Shown piece by piece: positions 1-8,945 of a stretch of 41,539 nt of DNA (positions are counted from its first letter, which is position 1; each line of letters opens with the position of its first letter). The notes below the pieces were generated by a model. It did not search any database, was not told the origin of the DNA, and saw only the letters and a program-made list of their open reading frames with translations. The translations under genes were made by a program, and so were the position numbers. Origin of the DNA: Gemmataceae bacterium (GTDB taxonomy: Bacteria; Planctomycetota; Planctomycetia; Gemmatales; Gemmataceae); the NCBI GenBank assembly GCA_019752375.1, contig JAIEMG010000162.1, positions 1-41,539 on the forward strand, written 5' to 3'.

Positions 1-201
1 TTCACCGGCACCAATCCGGTCTTGAAGTCCCATCTCAAGGCGACCGATCACATGTTCATCGTCTCGCGCGATGACGCCGGCGGCCCGCTCCGTGCCGTCT
101 GGCACGGCAGCAGCGATGTGCTCGTCAAGGCCCGCGTCGGCGACACCTGGTACAAGCTGAACCGCCCGCCCGTCCCTGCCAGCGAAGAAACAGGCCAATA
201 G
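1..201 (+). CDS. C-terminal fragment of an unknown protein
   Basis: An open frame enters from the left edge in frame 1 and stops at TAG 199-201, giving 66 residues of a longer protein. The visible part is hydrophilic, has no membrane segment and no motif I recognise, and ends in a short acidic tail (ASEETGQ). It precedes the small membrane protein gene at 221 by 19 bases on the same strand, so the two may be co-transcribed. The start and the bulk of the protein lie outside the window, and I assign no function. Confidence 0.6.
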   Translation, partial: FTGTNPVLKSHLKATDHMFIVSRDDAGGPLRAVWHGSSDVLVKARVGDTWYKLNRPPVPASEETGQ

Positions 202-220
202 CACCCGGAAAGAGGAACTC

Positions 221-400
221 ATGGGCAGCTATTTGAACTATTTCGGCGAATGGCTGAGCGGCGTCGCCGCCACGGCCGGCGATTGGTTCACGCAGGCCGC
301 CTACAACGTGACGCACGATCCTCTCTGGGGCGGCGCCGCGGTGACGTTGGTGCTGGGAGTCGTGGTGCTCATCTATCTCAAACGGCGCGCTTCGGGGTAG
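221..400 (+). CDS. Small single-pass membrane protein, 59 aa
   Basis: ATG at 221 is preceded by AGAGGAA at 211-217, a good ribosome binding site. The 59-residue product has an amphipathic, aromatic-rich N-terminal half and one hydrophobic helix at about residues 37-53, followed by the positive stop-transfer sequence KRR and a short tail. This gives a tail-anchored or single-pass topology with the C-terminus probably in the cytoplasm. The family is not recognised. The tight spacing after the preceding gene suggests an operon. The gene is too small for a homology-free functional call; the start and reading frame are supported by the ribosome binding site and the clean hydrophobic segment. Confidence 0.6.
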   Translation: MGSYLNYFGEWLSGVAATAGDWFTQAAYNVTHDPLWGGAAVTLVLGVVVLIYLKRRASG

Positions 401-486
401 CGCGGATACTAAAGGCCGCCATCGAGCTGCTCGGCGAGTAAAACTACGCGACCCGTTGAAAGAGCACGTCGGCTTGCTGCCCGCTG

Positions 487-741
487 TCACGGCGGCGGCG
501 AACTGGGCCGTGAGGCCAATGCGGTCGTCGAACTGTCGTAGAGGCAACAAGCCGGCATCGCTGGTCAGCGGTGCGTTGCTGGTCTCGATGACAATGGGCA
601 AAGGATCAAAAAAATCCAAGAGAAGTGACGACGCAGGCTGTATAGTCAAGGAGAACCTCCTGGTCAGTTTCAAGATGCCGTGTAACAACATCTTAGACTC
701 TCTTGGAGGTCACTTTGTTTTACTGCGATGAATAATCCGGG
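487..741 (-). mobile_element. Remnant of an IS1380-family transposase (N-terminus only)
   Basis: On the minus strand from 691 the translation begins MLLHGILKL and includes LTSDAGLLPLRQFDDRIGL, which matches the conserved N-terminal block of IS1380-type transposases. The similarity stops at about residue 68 (near 487). After that the frame runs into unrelated sequence with no DDE core, so only about 15 percent of a normal transposase of roughly 450 residues is left. The stretch 692-741, which would be the element's left end, finishes in CCCGGATTATTCATC reading inward from 741, exactly next to the stop codon of the lipoprotein gene at 742. The element boundary at 741 is inferred. Positions 401-486, between this remnant and the upstream small gene, hold nothing I recognise. 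Confidence 0.6.
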
Positions 742-1586
742 TTAGCGCGGCACGAAGAACAATCCGGGATTGACGACCGGCGGAGCGACGTTGGTTCGCT
801 GGCGCTCTGGGCGGCGGCCTTCCTTGTGCAGCTTGTCCAGCGCTTCCCAGTCGATCTCGTTGGTCGTGACCTGCGTGTTGTCGAGCTGGCCGTCCGCCTT
901 GAAGGTGCGCACGACTGTCTTCATGGGCGCATGCGGCTTGCCGGTGGCCAGGTCGATGACGGTCATCGTGAAACGCGTCAACCCTTCACGACCATCGGGC
1001 ATGACCCAGACATAGGTGTCGCAGTAATGGGCGACATGGCACGCATTCTTCGGCACGTCCTTCTTGCAACCCGTGTGATACCAACCGGTCGGCAGGACGC
1101 AGTCCATCCGATCGGTCTCACCAAAGTAGAATCGCCGCAGCAACTTGGCGCACTGGTCGCAGTCGGTCGTCTCGCCGCCCAGGACAAGCTGGTAGGCGCA
1201 GCGGATGCGGCGCAGATTGTCGACGTCGGTCACCGGCGCCAGCGACCAGTTCTCTGTCAAGCTGCGCGAAGCGCTGGGATTGAGCAAGAGGCTCAGAATG
1301 GGCAAGCCCGAGCCCGCTTGCTGCGCGAAGGTCTCGGTTGGCACATACGTGGCGCTGCCGTTGAGCGTCTTCTGGTCCGCGACGGTCACGGTCCCCGCAT
1401 TGACGACTGCAATGGACGGCATGGCGGATGGATTGGCGACGAACATCGCGAGATTGTCGAGCACTTGCTGGTAATTGAGGTCGGTCAACGGGTGGTGGCG
1501 CAGACCGCATTGTCGCGCAGGCTGACGTGCGTCTGGCAGCCGGCCACGAGCGTGACGGCGAGCAATGCCATCATCCATCCGCGCAT
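742..1586 (-). pseudogene. Lipoprotein gene split by a frameshift
   Basis: The start ATG at 1586 opens a lipoprotein signal (MRGWMMALLAVTLVAGC) with the lipobox VAGC and Cys17 as the lipidated residue, and GGAG lies just upstream. This frame stops at TGA 1485-1487 after 33 codons. The adjacent frame then carries a long conserved-looking body from HPLTDLNYQQVLDNLAMF to a stop at 742-744, including several Cys (for example TDCDQCAK). The N-terminal signal in one frame and the body in another show one net frameshift between about 1488 and 1515. The order signal, then LTDL..QQVLDNLAMFV, resembles a lipoprotein family I know from planctomycetes; its function is unknown. This is either a true pseudogene or a base-calling error. 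The longer upstream extension of the body frame (to 1764) is not protein-like and crosses an inverted repeat. Confidence 0.6.
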
Positions 1587-1704
1587 GGGGAACTCCGACG
1601 GGAACCGGCGCGATGTGAAAGGTACTCGTCCTATCGACCGCGGGAGCAGGTTGTCCGCAGCGATTTTTACGATACTGCACGCGGGGCAATTTGATACCTG
1701 GCAA

Positions 1705-1756
1705 GGTGGGCCAGACACTCTTGTCTGGCCGGCCAGACAAGAGTGTCTGGCCCACC
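1705..1756. repeat. Perfect 26-bp inverted repeat without spacer
   Basis: Arms 1705-1730 (begins GGTGGGCCAGACACTC) and 1731-1756 are exact reverse complements with no loop, forming a 52-bp palindrome. It lies in the 273-bp space between the lipoprotein start (1586) and the esterase stop (1860). It is one of several different long palindromes in the intergenic spaces of this window. There is no T-run next to it, so it is more likely a dispersed repeat than a simple terminator. Confidence 0.85.
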
Positions 1757-1859
1757 GAACACAACCATTCTCTACCGCGCGAAGTATAATTGCGGTCAGT
1801 CGATGAAGATGGGAAACTCCCGCTGCACTGACGCTATCGTTCGCCTGTGTACATCCGTA

Positions 1860-2630
1860 TCACTTCTTCGCCTGCTCCTGAAAGAACTTGACGATCAGTG
1901 CCGGGGTCGGCTGCGGGTACTTGTGCCCTTCATCGTGGAGGTAGATCACGACGGGGGCGCCGTTCTTCGATGAATATTGCAAGCAGCCCTTCGCCCAGTC
2001 GGTCCCTTGGTCCTCGCATCCATTGAGCTTCTTGACGCGATCCAGCGTGCGCTGTTGCATGGCGAACGTGACCAACGGGTCCTTCTCGCTGGCGGCGTGG
2101 AACAGCGGCTTGGGCTTGGCGTCGGCGAAGTAGGGGCCGGCCGCCGCCGCGACCGGAGCAAAAGCCGCGAAGACGTCGCCGCGCTTGGCCCAGAGCAGAT
2201 AGGTGAACGCGCCACCATTGGAGTGGCCCGTTGAGTAGATGCGTTTCTCGTCGATCGGATAGTCCTTTTTCATGGACGCGAGCACGGCGTCGAAGAAGTT
2301 CAAGTCGCGGTCTTTCTGATCGCCGGGGCCGGATTGCCAGCCGGATTTCTTGCCCTCGGGATCCGTCAGTTTCCCAGGGGTGTTCAAGCCCTGCATGTAC
2401 ACGACGACCGCTTCGGGCCACGCCTCCTGAAAATGATGCGTTCGGGCCGCGTGCTTGGCCGTGCCGCCGTGACCGTGGAAGTCGAAGACAAGCGGCACCT
2501 TGCCGTCGGTCTTCTTCGAGGGTGCGTAGACGATCGCCTCGCGCTTCACGCCATCCACCTCCCAGGTGCGTGGCGTCGGATCTTGGGCCTGGGCGAGCAA
2601 TAACAGAGTCGCGGTCAGGAACGTAGTCAT
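1860..2630 (-). CDS. Secreted alpha/beta-hydrolase esterase, LpqC / PHB-depolymerase-like
   Basis: The product has 256 residues. It begins with a signal peptide (MTTFLTATLLLLAQAQ) and has the features of the LpqC/feruloyl esterase/polyhydroxybutyrate depolymerase group of alpha/beta hydrolases. These are an oxyanion loop (FHGHGG near residue 50), the nucleophile elbow GHSNGG with Ser137, an acid at Asp184 (EKDPLV) and the catalytic His236 (DEGHKYP). All three catalytic residues are present, so an active secreted ester hydrolase is likely; the substrate is unknown. ATG 2630 is preferred over TTG 2636 because GGAGA at 2639-2643 is spaced 8 bases from it. It is transcribed divergently from the sigma-factor operon at 2819. 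Confidence 0.85.
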   Translation of the reverse strand: MTTFLTATLLLLAQAQDPTPRTWEVDGVKREAIVYAPSKKTDGKVPLVFDFHGHGGTAKHAARTHHFQEAWPEAVVVYMQGLNTPGKLTDPEGKKSGWQSGPGDQKDRDLNFFDAVLASMKKDYPIDEKRIYSTGHSNGGAFTYLLWAKRGDVFAAFAPVAAAAGPYFADAKPKPLFHAASEKDPLVTFAMQQRTLDRVKKLNGCEDQGTDWAKGCLQYSSKNGAPVVIYLHDEGHKYPQPTPALIVKFFQEQAKK

Positions 2631-2818
2631 CGGCAATGTCTCCGTGTTCGGTGCGTTATCCCTTCAACCCCGGCGACACATCAAAGTTACGTCCGCCGAG
2701 TCCGACTCTGTTGGCGCCAACGACCCGGAGCGCAACAGGCGCGACGTCTGGCGGTTGGTTGCGGGTATAAACGATGAGATCGGTTGCTAAGGTTTCTCCC
2801 CCGTCTACGGTGATTGGC

Positions 2819-3376
2819 ATGGACGACCATCCACAACCCGCAACACCAAACCAGCACCTCGAGTCGGTGCAGCGGCTTTTCGTGCGACACCACAATGAGT
2901 TGCGCGGCATGGTCCTCGCGATCCTGCCCGACTTTTCCGCCGTGGACGACGTCCTTCAGGAAACCTTCCTCACCGTCTCCCGCAAGGCTGCGGATTTTCT
3001 GCCGGATACGAATTTCGCCGCCTGGGCGGGGACCGTGGCCCGTCTGCACGCCCTGGACTGGCGGAGAAAACAAGGTCGCTGGGCGAACGGCCTGTCCGAA
3101 GCCGTCATCGAAAGACTTTGCGCTCATCCGGCGGCCCTCGGCGAACCGGGACACGCCGACCGGGAACTGGCGGCCCTCGGTCAATGCCTCGCCGAGCTGG
3201 CGCCGCAGGCCCGGCGGGTGATCGAGCTGCGTTATCGGGAAGGGCATAAGCCAGCCGAGGTTGCCCGGCGACTGGGCTGGACTGCCGAGGCCATCTACGT
3301 GGCACTGTCGCGGTCGCGCGCCGCCCTGCGGTCCTGCGTCGACCGACGGATGTCCCTGGAGGGCGCGAGCCGATGA
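2819..3376 (+). CDS. ECF-like RNA polymerase sigma-70 factor, planctomycete type
   Basis: The product has 185 residues with the two-domain layout of ECF sigma factors. Region 2 runs at about residues 15-80 (VRHHNELRGMVLAI, then DDVLQETFLTV and the WRRK end). Region 4 runs at about 120-175 (LAELAPQARRVIELRY, then the helix-turn-helix KPAEVARRLGWTAEAIYVALSRSRAALR). This resembles the sigma-factor group common in Rhodopirellula, Verrucomicrobia and related bacteria that sits next to FecR-like genes. An in-frame ATG at 2774 would add 15 residues. ATG 2819 is preferred because the family motif starts soon after it and the extra residues look like untranslated leader. The stop overlaps the start of the FecR-like gene (ATGA at 3373-3376), so the two are translationally coupled. 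Confidence 0.88.
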   Translation: MDDHPQPATPNQHLESVQRLFVRHHNELRGMVLAILPDFSAVDDVLQETFLTVSRKAADFLPDTNFAAWAGTVARLHALDWRRKQGRWANGLSEAVIERLCAHPAALGEPGHADRELAALGQCLAELAPQARRVIELRYREGHKPAEVARRLGWTAEAIYVALSRSRAALRSCVDRRMSLEGASR

Positions 3377-4806
3377 GTAGCGAGCAACGAGCAATCGAAC
3401 TGATCGATCGCCACCTGGACGGAGTTCTCACAGTCGATGAGGCCGCGGAGCTGAATCGCTACCTGGCGGCATCCAATGGCACCCGTGACCTGTTCTGGAG
3501 CATGGCACGCGTGCACGCTCGGCTCCGGCAGTGGGGCGAGCAGCAACTTGGAGAACGAAGGGACGCGGAGCCGCCAGCCGGCTCCATTGCCGGGCCACAA
3601 CACCGGACCAGACTATGGAGTCTTCGCCGTTGGACCTTGCTGACCGCTGCCGCTGCTCTGCTTCTTGTTGGAGTGGGGATCCATTTCTGGCAGCGAAGGG
3701 CGGATGAGCTTGCCCCAGTGAAGCCAGGCGTTGTCGCGTCGTTCGGCCCGCTCGAACGTGTCCGCTGGGTGGGCGTGAAAGAACCTCGGGAGGGCGACGG
3801 GATTCAGGCGGGGCAACGCGTTGAAATCGCGTCGGGAAGAGCGCGCATCGACTTTCCGAGCGGTGCGACGGTGACGCTTGTGGGGCCCGCCGTATTCGAC
3901 GTCGGATCCGAGACCTCCACCTACCTGGAGTTGGGGCAACTGCTGGCAAAGGCGGACACACCCCGATCGCTCGGCTTTACGGTCCGGACCCGCACGGCCC
4001 GAGTCATCGATCTGGGCACCGAATTCACCGCGGAGGCAACTGCCGACGGACAGAGCCGTGTCGGGGTGGTGGCTGGGGCCGTCGAGGTAACGGCGGGCGA
4101 CGCGCGCCACCTGCTCCGGACAGGGGATCAGCTGCTGGTCGAGCCTGGCGCCTCGCAGGTCGTCGTCCGCATCGAGCGCGGGGACGAGACCCCGGCCTTC
4201 CGCTTCCCCACGATCGAACCGCCCTCGGACCGGGATTACGCCGACGCGCGGCAGGGCCGCGCCAAGATCACCGTGGCGAAGGGTATCCTGGCCAAAGCAA
4301 ACCGTGACCTGCCGGAATCGTGGAGCGGTCCGGCGGAAGTCCTCCTCGACGGCCACGGGCAGAGGAATCAGGACGCGCCGAATGACTCGGTGTTCTTCGC
4401 CAGTAACACTGACGGGATGGTGCTGCTGGATCTGGGAAGCGTGGTGTCGATCGAAAAGATCAACACCTACTCCTGGCACCAGAACCGGCGCAATACCGAT
4501 AATCGGCTGCGCGCCCAGCAGAGCTATGTGCTTTATGGGTTTGCGGGCGCTACGCCTCCGCCGGTCGACGGCCCGCCCGAGGCAGCGGGTTGGGTCCAGA
4601 TCGCGCGCGTGAATTCGGACGAGTTCTTCGGCGTCGCTTCCCGGCTCGATCGGCCCGCTCAGCAGGGCTGCTCGATCTCCTCGGCGACCGGCACACTTGG
4701 CCGGTATCGCTACCTGCTCTGGGAAGTGAAACCAAGCCGCTTTCCCGACTTCAAAATCCTCAACCACACGTTCTACGGAGAGTTTGATGTTTATGCGAAG
4801 CCTTAG
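3373..4806 (+). CDS. FecR-like membrane anti-sigma/regulatory protein with C-terminal discoidin-like region
   Basis: The product has 477 residues. A short N-terminal cytoplasmic region (IDRHLDGVLTVDEAAELNRYL) has the look of an anti-sigma domain. It is followed by one transmembrane helix at about residues 87-108 and a FecR-type domain at about 120-260 (GQRVEIASGRARIDFPSGA, RVIDLGTEF). The C-terminal 150 residues (about 320-470) resemble an F5/8-type or discoidin-like carbohydrate-binding fold (LLDLGSVVSIEKINTYSWH). The gene overlaps the sigma gene by 4 bases and the next gene by about 20 bases, so it is in the middle of an operon. By family it should control the neighbouring sigma factor from the membrane, and the external domain may sense a sugar or envelope ligand. 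The sensing role is inference. Confidence 0.8.
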   Translation: MSSEQRAIELIDRHLDGVLTVDEAAELNRYLAASNGTRDLFWSMARVHARLRQWGEQQLGERRDAEPPAGSIAGPQHRTRLWSLRRWTLLTAAAALLLVGVGIHFWQRRADELAPVKPGVVASFGPLERVRWVGVKEPREGDGIQAGQRVEIASGRARIDFPSGATVTLVGPAVFDVGSETSTYLELGQLLAKADTPRSLGFTVRTRTARVIDLGTEFTAEATADGQSRVGVVAGAVEVTAGDARHLLRTGDQLLVEPGASQVVVRIERGDETPAFRFPTIEPPSDRDYADARQGRAKITVAKGILAKANRDLPESWSGPAEVLLDGHGQRNQDAPNDSVFFASNTDGMVLLDLGSVVSIEKINTYSWHQNRRNTDNRLRAQQSYVLYGFAGATPPPVDGPPEAAGWVQIARVNSDEFFGVASRLDRPAQQGCSISSATGTLGRYRYLLWEVKPSRFPDFKILNHTFYGEFDVYAKP

Positions 4807-7459
4807 TGTGGTCGTCGCACTGCTCGCGCTCTCCGCCACGGCTGGATTCGTCTCTGCCGCCGACCTTCCGGCGCCGGTGCGCGGGTTCATCGAGAAGCGC
4901 TGCGTGAGCTGCCACGACTCTAAATCGAAGAAGGGCGGAGTCGACCTCACCGCACTGAAGGACGACCTGGCCGACGCAGCGGTATTTGCCCGGTGGGTCA
5001 AAGTCCACGACCGTGTTCAAGCGCACGAGATGCCTCCGGCGCACAAGACCCAGCCGCCGATGGCCGAGCGTGAAGCAATGCTCAAGGGGCTTGCCGAATC
5101 GCTGACCACCGCCGACAGCCGACGGCAACGGGAACGTGGCCGCGTTGCCCTGCGACGGCTCAATCGGACGGAATACGAGAACACCTTGCGCGACCTCTTC
5201 TCGCTGCCCGGGCTGGAAGTGAAGGACCTGCTGCCGGAGGACGGTCGAATGGCCGGCTTCGACAAGGCAGCCGACGCGCTCGACCTCTCGGCGGTCCTGT
5301 TGCGTCGATACCTGGAGGCCGCGGACGTCGCGCTCGACACCGCCATCGCCCACCAGGACAAGCCGCTGGTCTGGAAGAAACACTACCGGCGAATCGGCGG
5401 ACTGTCCCAGTTCGGCCAGGCCTCCTTCCCCATGCGTGCGGGTCGGGCGGATATGGACTTGATCAAGGAGATCAACCGTAAGCGGGCGGACGGCCGCTCC
5501 ATGCCGATCCAGGAACGAGTCGCTCTCCTGGAAAAAATGGACTCGCTGGGAATCCTGTCCGGCACGCGAGAGTCGTTCACCCCGCTGGTAGGCGATTTCT
5601 CCCCCTTCCACTCAGGTTTCTACCGCATCCGCACCTCCGTCTGGAGCTTCCACTTCGACCCCAAGAACGATGGCGAACTCCGGCCGGCAGAGCGAACCCA
5701 GTCCTTTGTCCTGACGGCGAACGGCCGGGTCCTGGCTTACCTGGATGCGCCATCCCTGAAGCCGCGGAAACACGAAGTCGTGGTCTGGCTGAGCGCGGCC
5801 GACGAGATCCGACTCACGCCGGCGAACCTGTGGTCGAATTACAATTCGCCGCTCAACTATGTGGGCCCTGGCGTAGCCGTGGACTTCGTGGACGTCGAGG
5901 GACCGCTGCACGACACATGGCCGCCGGCCAGTCATCGCCGGTTGTTCGGCAACCTGCCGATCGCCGAGTTGCCGGTCCGCAAGGACCAGTCGCCGCCGGA
6001 CAGCTACCCGCGTCAGCCCCCAACGCCGCGCCGACAACCCGGCGCCAGGCCGAACCATGTGGATGGTGACGAGTTCATCAAGTGGCGAGCGGTGTGGACG
6101 GCCGCGTCTCCGCGTCCCGCGGAGGATGCCGAACGGTTGCTGAAGGACTTTCTACCGCGGGCATTTCGACGGCCGGTTCCTCCGGACGAGGTCGCCGTTT
6201 ACGTGAAAATCGCCCGCGACCGGCTGGCAGCCGGAGACTTCTTTGAAACCGCCATGCGGACCGCGTATCGAACCGCCCTCTGTTCGCCGGACTTCATCTT
6301 TTTCCGGGAGCCGGCCTTCATTCCCAACGATCCGACGCGGTTGGACCAGTATGCGGTCGCAACCCGCTTGTCCTATTTTTTGTGGGATTCGATGCCCGAT
6401 GACGAACTCTTTGGACTGGCGGCGAAGAAGCAGCTCGTCGGCGCCAAGCTAACGGAACAGATCGACCGCATGCTCGCGGACCCCAAGTCGGACCGCTTTG
6501 TGCAGGACTTCCTCGAACAGTGGCTCGAGCTGCGCAAAATTGACTTCACCAGTCCCGATGCGAAACTCTACCCCGAGTTCCGCCCCGACCTCCGCGACGC
6601 AATGCTCGGAGAGACGCACGCCTTCTTCCGGGAAATGCTCGGGAATGACCTGGGAGTCTCCCACATCGTCGATGCCGAATTCCTGACCATCAATCAACGG
6701 CTGGCGGAACACTACGGAATCCCCAAGGTCGACGGAAGCGCCATCCGGCGTGTTTCGAAGCCGACAGACAGCCCGTACGGCGGGTTTCTGACGCAGGCCG
6801 CCATCTTGAAGGTGACGGCCAACGGCACCACGACCTCGCCGGTGCTGCGCGGCGCCTGGGTGATGGACCGCATTCTCGGCCGTCCCCCGCAACCGCCGCC
6901 GCCGGATGTGCCCGCCGTGGACCCCGACATTCGTGGCACCACGAGCATCCGCGCGCAACTCGCCCAGCACCGCAACGACGCCGTTTGCGCGTCCTGCCAT
7001 GCGAAGATCGATCCACCCGGCTTTGCACTGGAGAACTTCGACGTTATCGGCGCCTGGCGCACGAACTACCGGTTCGTCGGCGAAAAGGTCGACGATCCAT
7101 CTCAGCGAAAGGGAGAAGACCCGCCGAAGGAACGATTCCTCGGCGTCGGCGTCAAGCAGTGGGACCATGTCGTCAACAACGTACGGATTGGGCTGCCCGT
7201 CGATGCCTCCGGTCAGACCGCCGACGGGAAGTCGTTCGCCGACATCCATGCGTACAAACGCCTCTTGCTGGCCGATCAAGAAGGACTGGCCCGCAATCTC
7301 GTGGAACGGCTGATCCTCTACGCAACGGGCGCCCCCGTTGGTTTTGCCGACCGTGCCCAGGTGGACCAGATCCTGAAGCGGAGCCGGGACAGCAAGTACG
7401 GCCTCCGGACGCTCGTGCGCGAAATCATTCTTAACCAGGCGATCTTCCAAAGGAAATAG
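4787..7459 (+). CDS. Secreted DUF1587/DUF1592/DUF1588/DUF1585-type planctomycete cytochrome protein
   Basis: The product has 890 residues with a signal peptide (residues 1-27). A planctomycete-type heme motif follows (Cys39, Cys42, His43 in CVSCH), then a DUF1587 region (RRLNRTEYENTLRDLF, about 125-185). A carbohydrate-binding-like middle section follows, then DUF1595/1592 (FLPRAFRRPVPPDEV onward), DUF1588 with a second CxxCH (Cys734, Cys737, His738 in CASCHAKIDPPGFAL) and a C-terminal DUF1585. These proteins are large secreted cytochrome-like proteins of planctomycetes and are often linked to polymer breakdown; their reaction is not established. Start: ATG 4787 has GGAG at 4777-4780, and TTG 4784 and ATG 4793 are alternatives. 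The gene overlaps the FecR gene end and is followed 2 bases later by the DUF1552 gene. Confidence 0.88.
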   Translation: MFMRSLSVVVALLALSATAGFVSAADLPAPVRGFIEKRCVSCHDSKSKKGGVDLTALKDDLADAAVFARWVKVHDRVQAHEMPPAHKTQPPMAEREAMLKGLAESLTTADSRRQRERGRVALRRLNRTEYENTLRDLFSLPGLEVKDLLPEDGRMAGFDKAADALDLSAVLLRRYLEAADVALDTAIAHQDKPLVWKKHYRRIGGLSQFGQASFPMRAGRADMDLIKEINRKRADGRSMPIQERVALLEKMDSLGILSGTRESFTPLVGDFSPFHSGFYRIRTSVWSFHFDPKNDGELRPAERTQSFVLTANGRVLAYLDAPSLKPRKHEVVVWLSAADEIRLTPANLWSNYNSPLNYVGPGVAVDFVDVEGPLHDTWPPASHRRLFGNLPIAELPVRKDQSPPDSYPRQPPTPRRQPGARPNHVDGDEFIKWRAVWTAASPRPAEDAERLLKDFLPRAFRRPVPPDEVAVYVKIARDRLAAGDFFETAMRTAYRTALCSPDFIFFREPAFIPNDPTRLDQYAVATRLSYFLWDSMPDDELFGLAAKKQLVGAKLTEQIDRMLADPKSDRFVQDFLEQWLELRKIDFTSPDAKLYPEFRPDLRDAMLGETHAFFREMLGNDLGVSHIVDAEFLTINQRLAEHYGIPKVDGSAIRRVSKPTDSPYGGFLTQAAILKVTANGTTTSPVLRGAWVMDRILGRPPQPPPPDVPAVDPDIRGTTSIRAQLAQHRNDAVCASCHAKIDPPGFALENFDVIGAWRTNYRFVGEKVDDPSQRKGEDPPKERFLGVGVKQWDHVVNNVRIGLPVDASGQTADGKSFADIHAYKRLLLADQEGLARNLVERLILYATGAPVGFADRAQVDQILKRSRDSKYGLRTLVREIILNQAIFQRK

Positions 7460-7461
7460 CC

Positions 7462-8742
7462 ATGACGTTCCCACGCATCCTGGACCGCCGCACCTTCCTC
7501 CGCGGAGTTGGCGTATCCATCGCCCTGCCCGCCCTCGACGCGATGGTGCCCGCGTTCGCACGGTCCGATGACAGGGCCGCACCCCGGCGGCTGGTGACCA
7601 TCCAGACGAACCTGGGGATCATGCCGCACCTGTTCTTTCCCGAGAAGGGCGGTCGCGACTATGCCCCTTCCCCCTACTTGAAGGTGCTGGATCGCTTGCG
7701 ATCGAAGCTGACCGTTTTCTCCGGCCTCTCGCATCCCGGTGTGGATGGCGGGCATGCCAACGAGGTGTCCTTCCTGACCGGCGCCGCCCATCCGGCCGGC
7801 GCGGGCTTTCGCAACACGATCTCGCTCGACCAGTTCGCCGCGGAAAAGGTCGGCACTGCAACCCGGTTCTCGTCACTTATCGTCGCCGTCAGCAACGCGG
7901 CCGAGCGGAGCATGTCCTTCACGCGAGCCGGCGTGCTGATTCCACCGGAAGCCAACCCAGCCCGGCTGTATCGCAAACTGTTTATCCAGGGAACGGCTCA
8001 GGAGACCGCGGCCCGGCTCCAAGATTTGAAGGCCGGTCGAAGCCTGCTCGATTCGGTTCGGGAACGAGCCAAGCGGCTGGAACAATCCGTTGCCGCAGCC
8101 GACCGGCAGCGGCTCGAGCAGTACTACGCTTCCATTCGAGAGCTGGAGCAGCAACTGCTTCAGGCCGAGTCCTGGGAAAACAAGCCAAAGCCCAAAGTCG
8201 GCATGCCCGAGCCCAAGGAATTCAAGGAGCCCGGAGTTCTGCTTTCACGTCTCCGCAGCACGTTCGACATCCTCAAGCTCGCCCTCGAAACCGATTCCAC
8301 GCGGGTGGCCAGTCTCTTCATTCAGCCGCTCGGCGTGATCTCGGAAGTCGCCGGCGTTGAGCACGAGACTCACTCGCTGACGCACCACGGCAACCGTCCT
8401 GAGATGATCGCCGAGCTTCAAAAGGTTGAGGAAGCGCAGTTCGAGGCGCTCCGCGATTTCCTGGTTAGTTTGCAGGGAGTTGCCGAGAAAGGACAGACGC
8501 TGCTCGACCAGACCTCCGTGCTTTACGGTACCTGCATGGGCAACGCCAACGGCCACAGCAATACGAACTGGCCCGTTCTGCTCGCTGGCGGCGGCTTCCG
8601 GCACGGAGCGCATCTGGCGTTCGACAAGACCCGAAACGAACCGCTCGCGAATCTGTTTGTCTCGCTGCTCCAGCGGATGGGGGTCGAGGCGGGCGAGTTC
8701 TCCAGCGGCAAGGGCACGCTCCGCGGATTGGAGATGGCATAA
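7462..8742 (+). CDS. DUF1552 protein with Tat signal
   Basis: The product has 426 residues and starts with a Tat-type signal (twin Arg9-Arg10 in RRTFLRG, then a hydrophobic stretch to about residue 33). The rest matches the DUF1552 family, for example GLSHPGVDGGHANEVSFLTGA, the Arg/Glu-rich helical middle and NGHSNTNWPVLLAGGGFRHG near the end. DUF1552 proteins almost always follow DUF1592-type cytochrome genes, as here with a 2-base gap and AAAGGA as ribosome binding site at 7450-7455. This makes a functional pair very likely, with export of a folded protein. The enzymatic role is unknown, and a relation to the DUF1501/alkaline-phosphatase-like superfamily is only a family-level suggestion. 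It is the last gene of the operon starting at 2819. Confidence 0.88.
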   Translation: MTFPRILDRRTFLRGVGVSIALPALDAMVPAFARSDDRAAPRRLVTIQTNLGIMPHLFFPEKGGRDYAPSPYLKVLDRLRSKLTVFSGLSHPGVDGGHANEVSFLTGAAHPAGAGFRNTISLDQFAAEKVGTATRFSSLIVAVSNAAERSMSFTRAGVLIPPEANPARLYRKLFIQGTAQETAARLQDLKAGRSLLDSVRERAKRLEQSVAAADRQRLEQYYASIRELEQQLLQAESWENKPKPKVGMPEPKEFKEPGVLLSRLRSTFDILKLALETDSTRVASLFIQPLGVISEVAGVEHETHSLTHHGNRPEMIAELQKVEEAQFEALRDFLVSLQGVAEKGQTLLDQTSVLYGTCMGNANGHSNTNWPVLLAGGGFRHGAHLAFDKTRNEPLANLFVSLLQRMGVEAGEFSSGKGTLRGLEMA

Positions 8743-8945
8743 CTCCCGACCGAGGCTTGGAGCGGAGTGTCGTCACCAGCAGCGGGCGTTTCGATCCCAA
8801 CGGCCTGCGAGGTCGTCGCCGGCAAGTCGAAATGCACTTTCCGCCGCTCCGATGTTTCTTTCGCGGAATAGGCTTCCCCCCACAACCTTCGTCGACCGCG
8901 CAGGTTGGGTTAGGAGCCGCGTAACAATAAGTTGAACAATTGCAA

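Noticed and set aside
1587-1764. N-terminal extension of the lipoprotein body frame to 1764
   Set aside because: It translates a 26-bp inverted repeat and is Arg/Pro-rich; the true N-terminus is the lipobox signal in the other frame.
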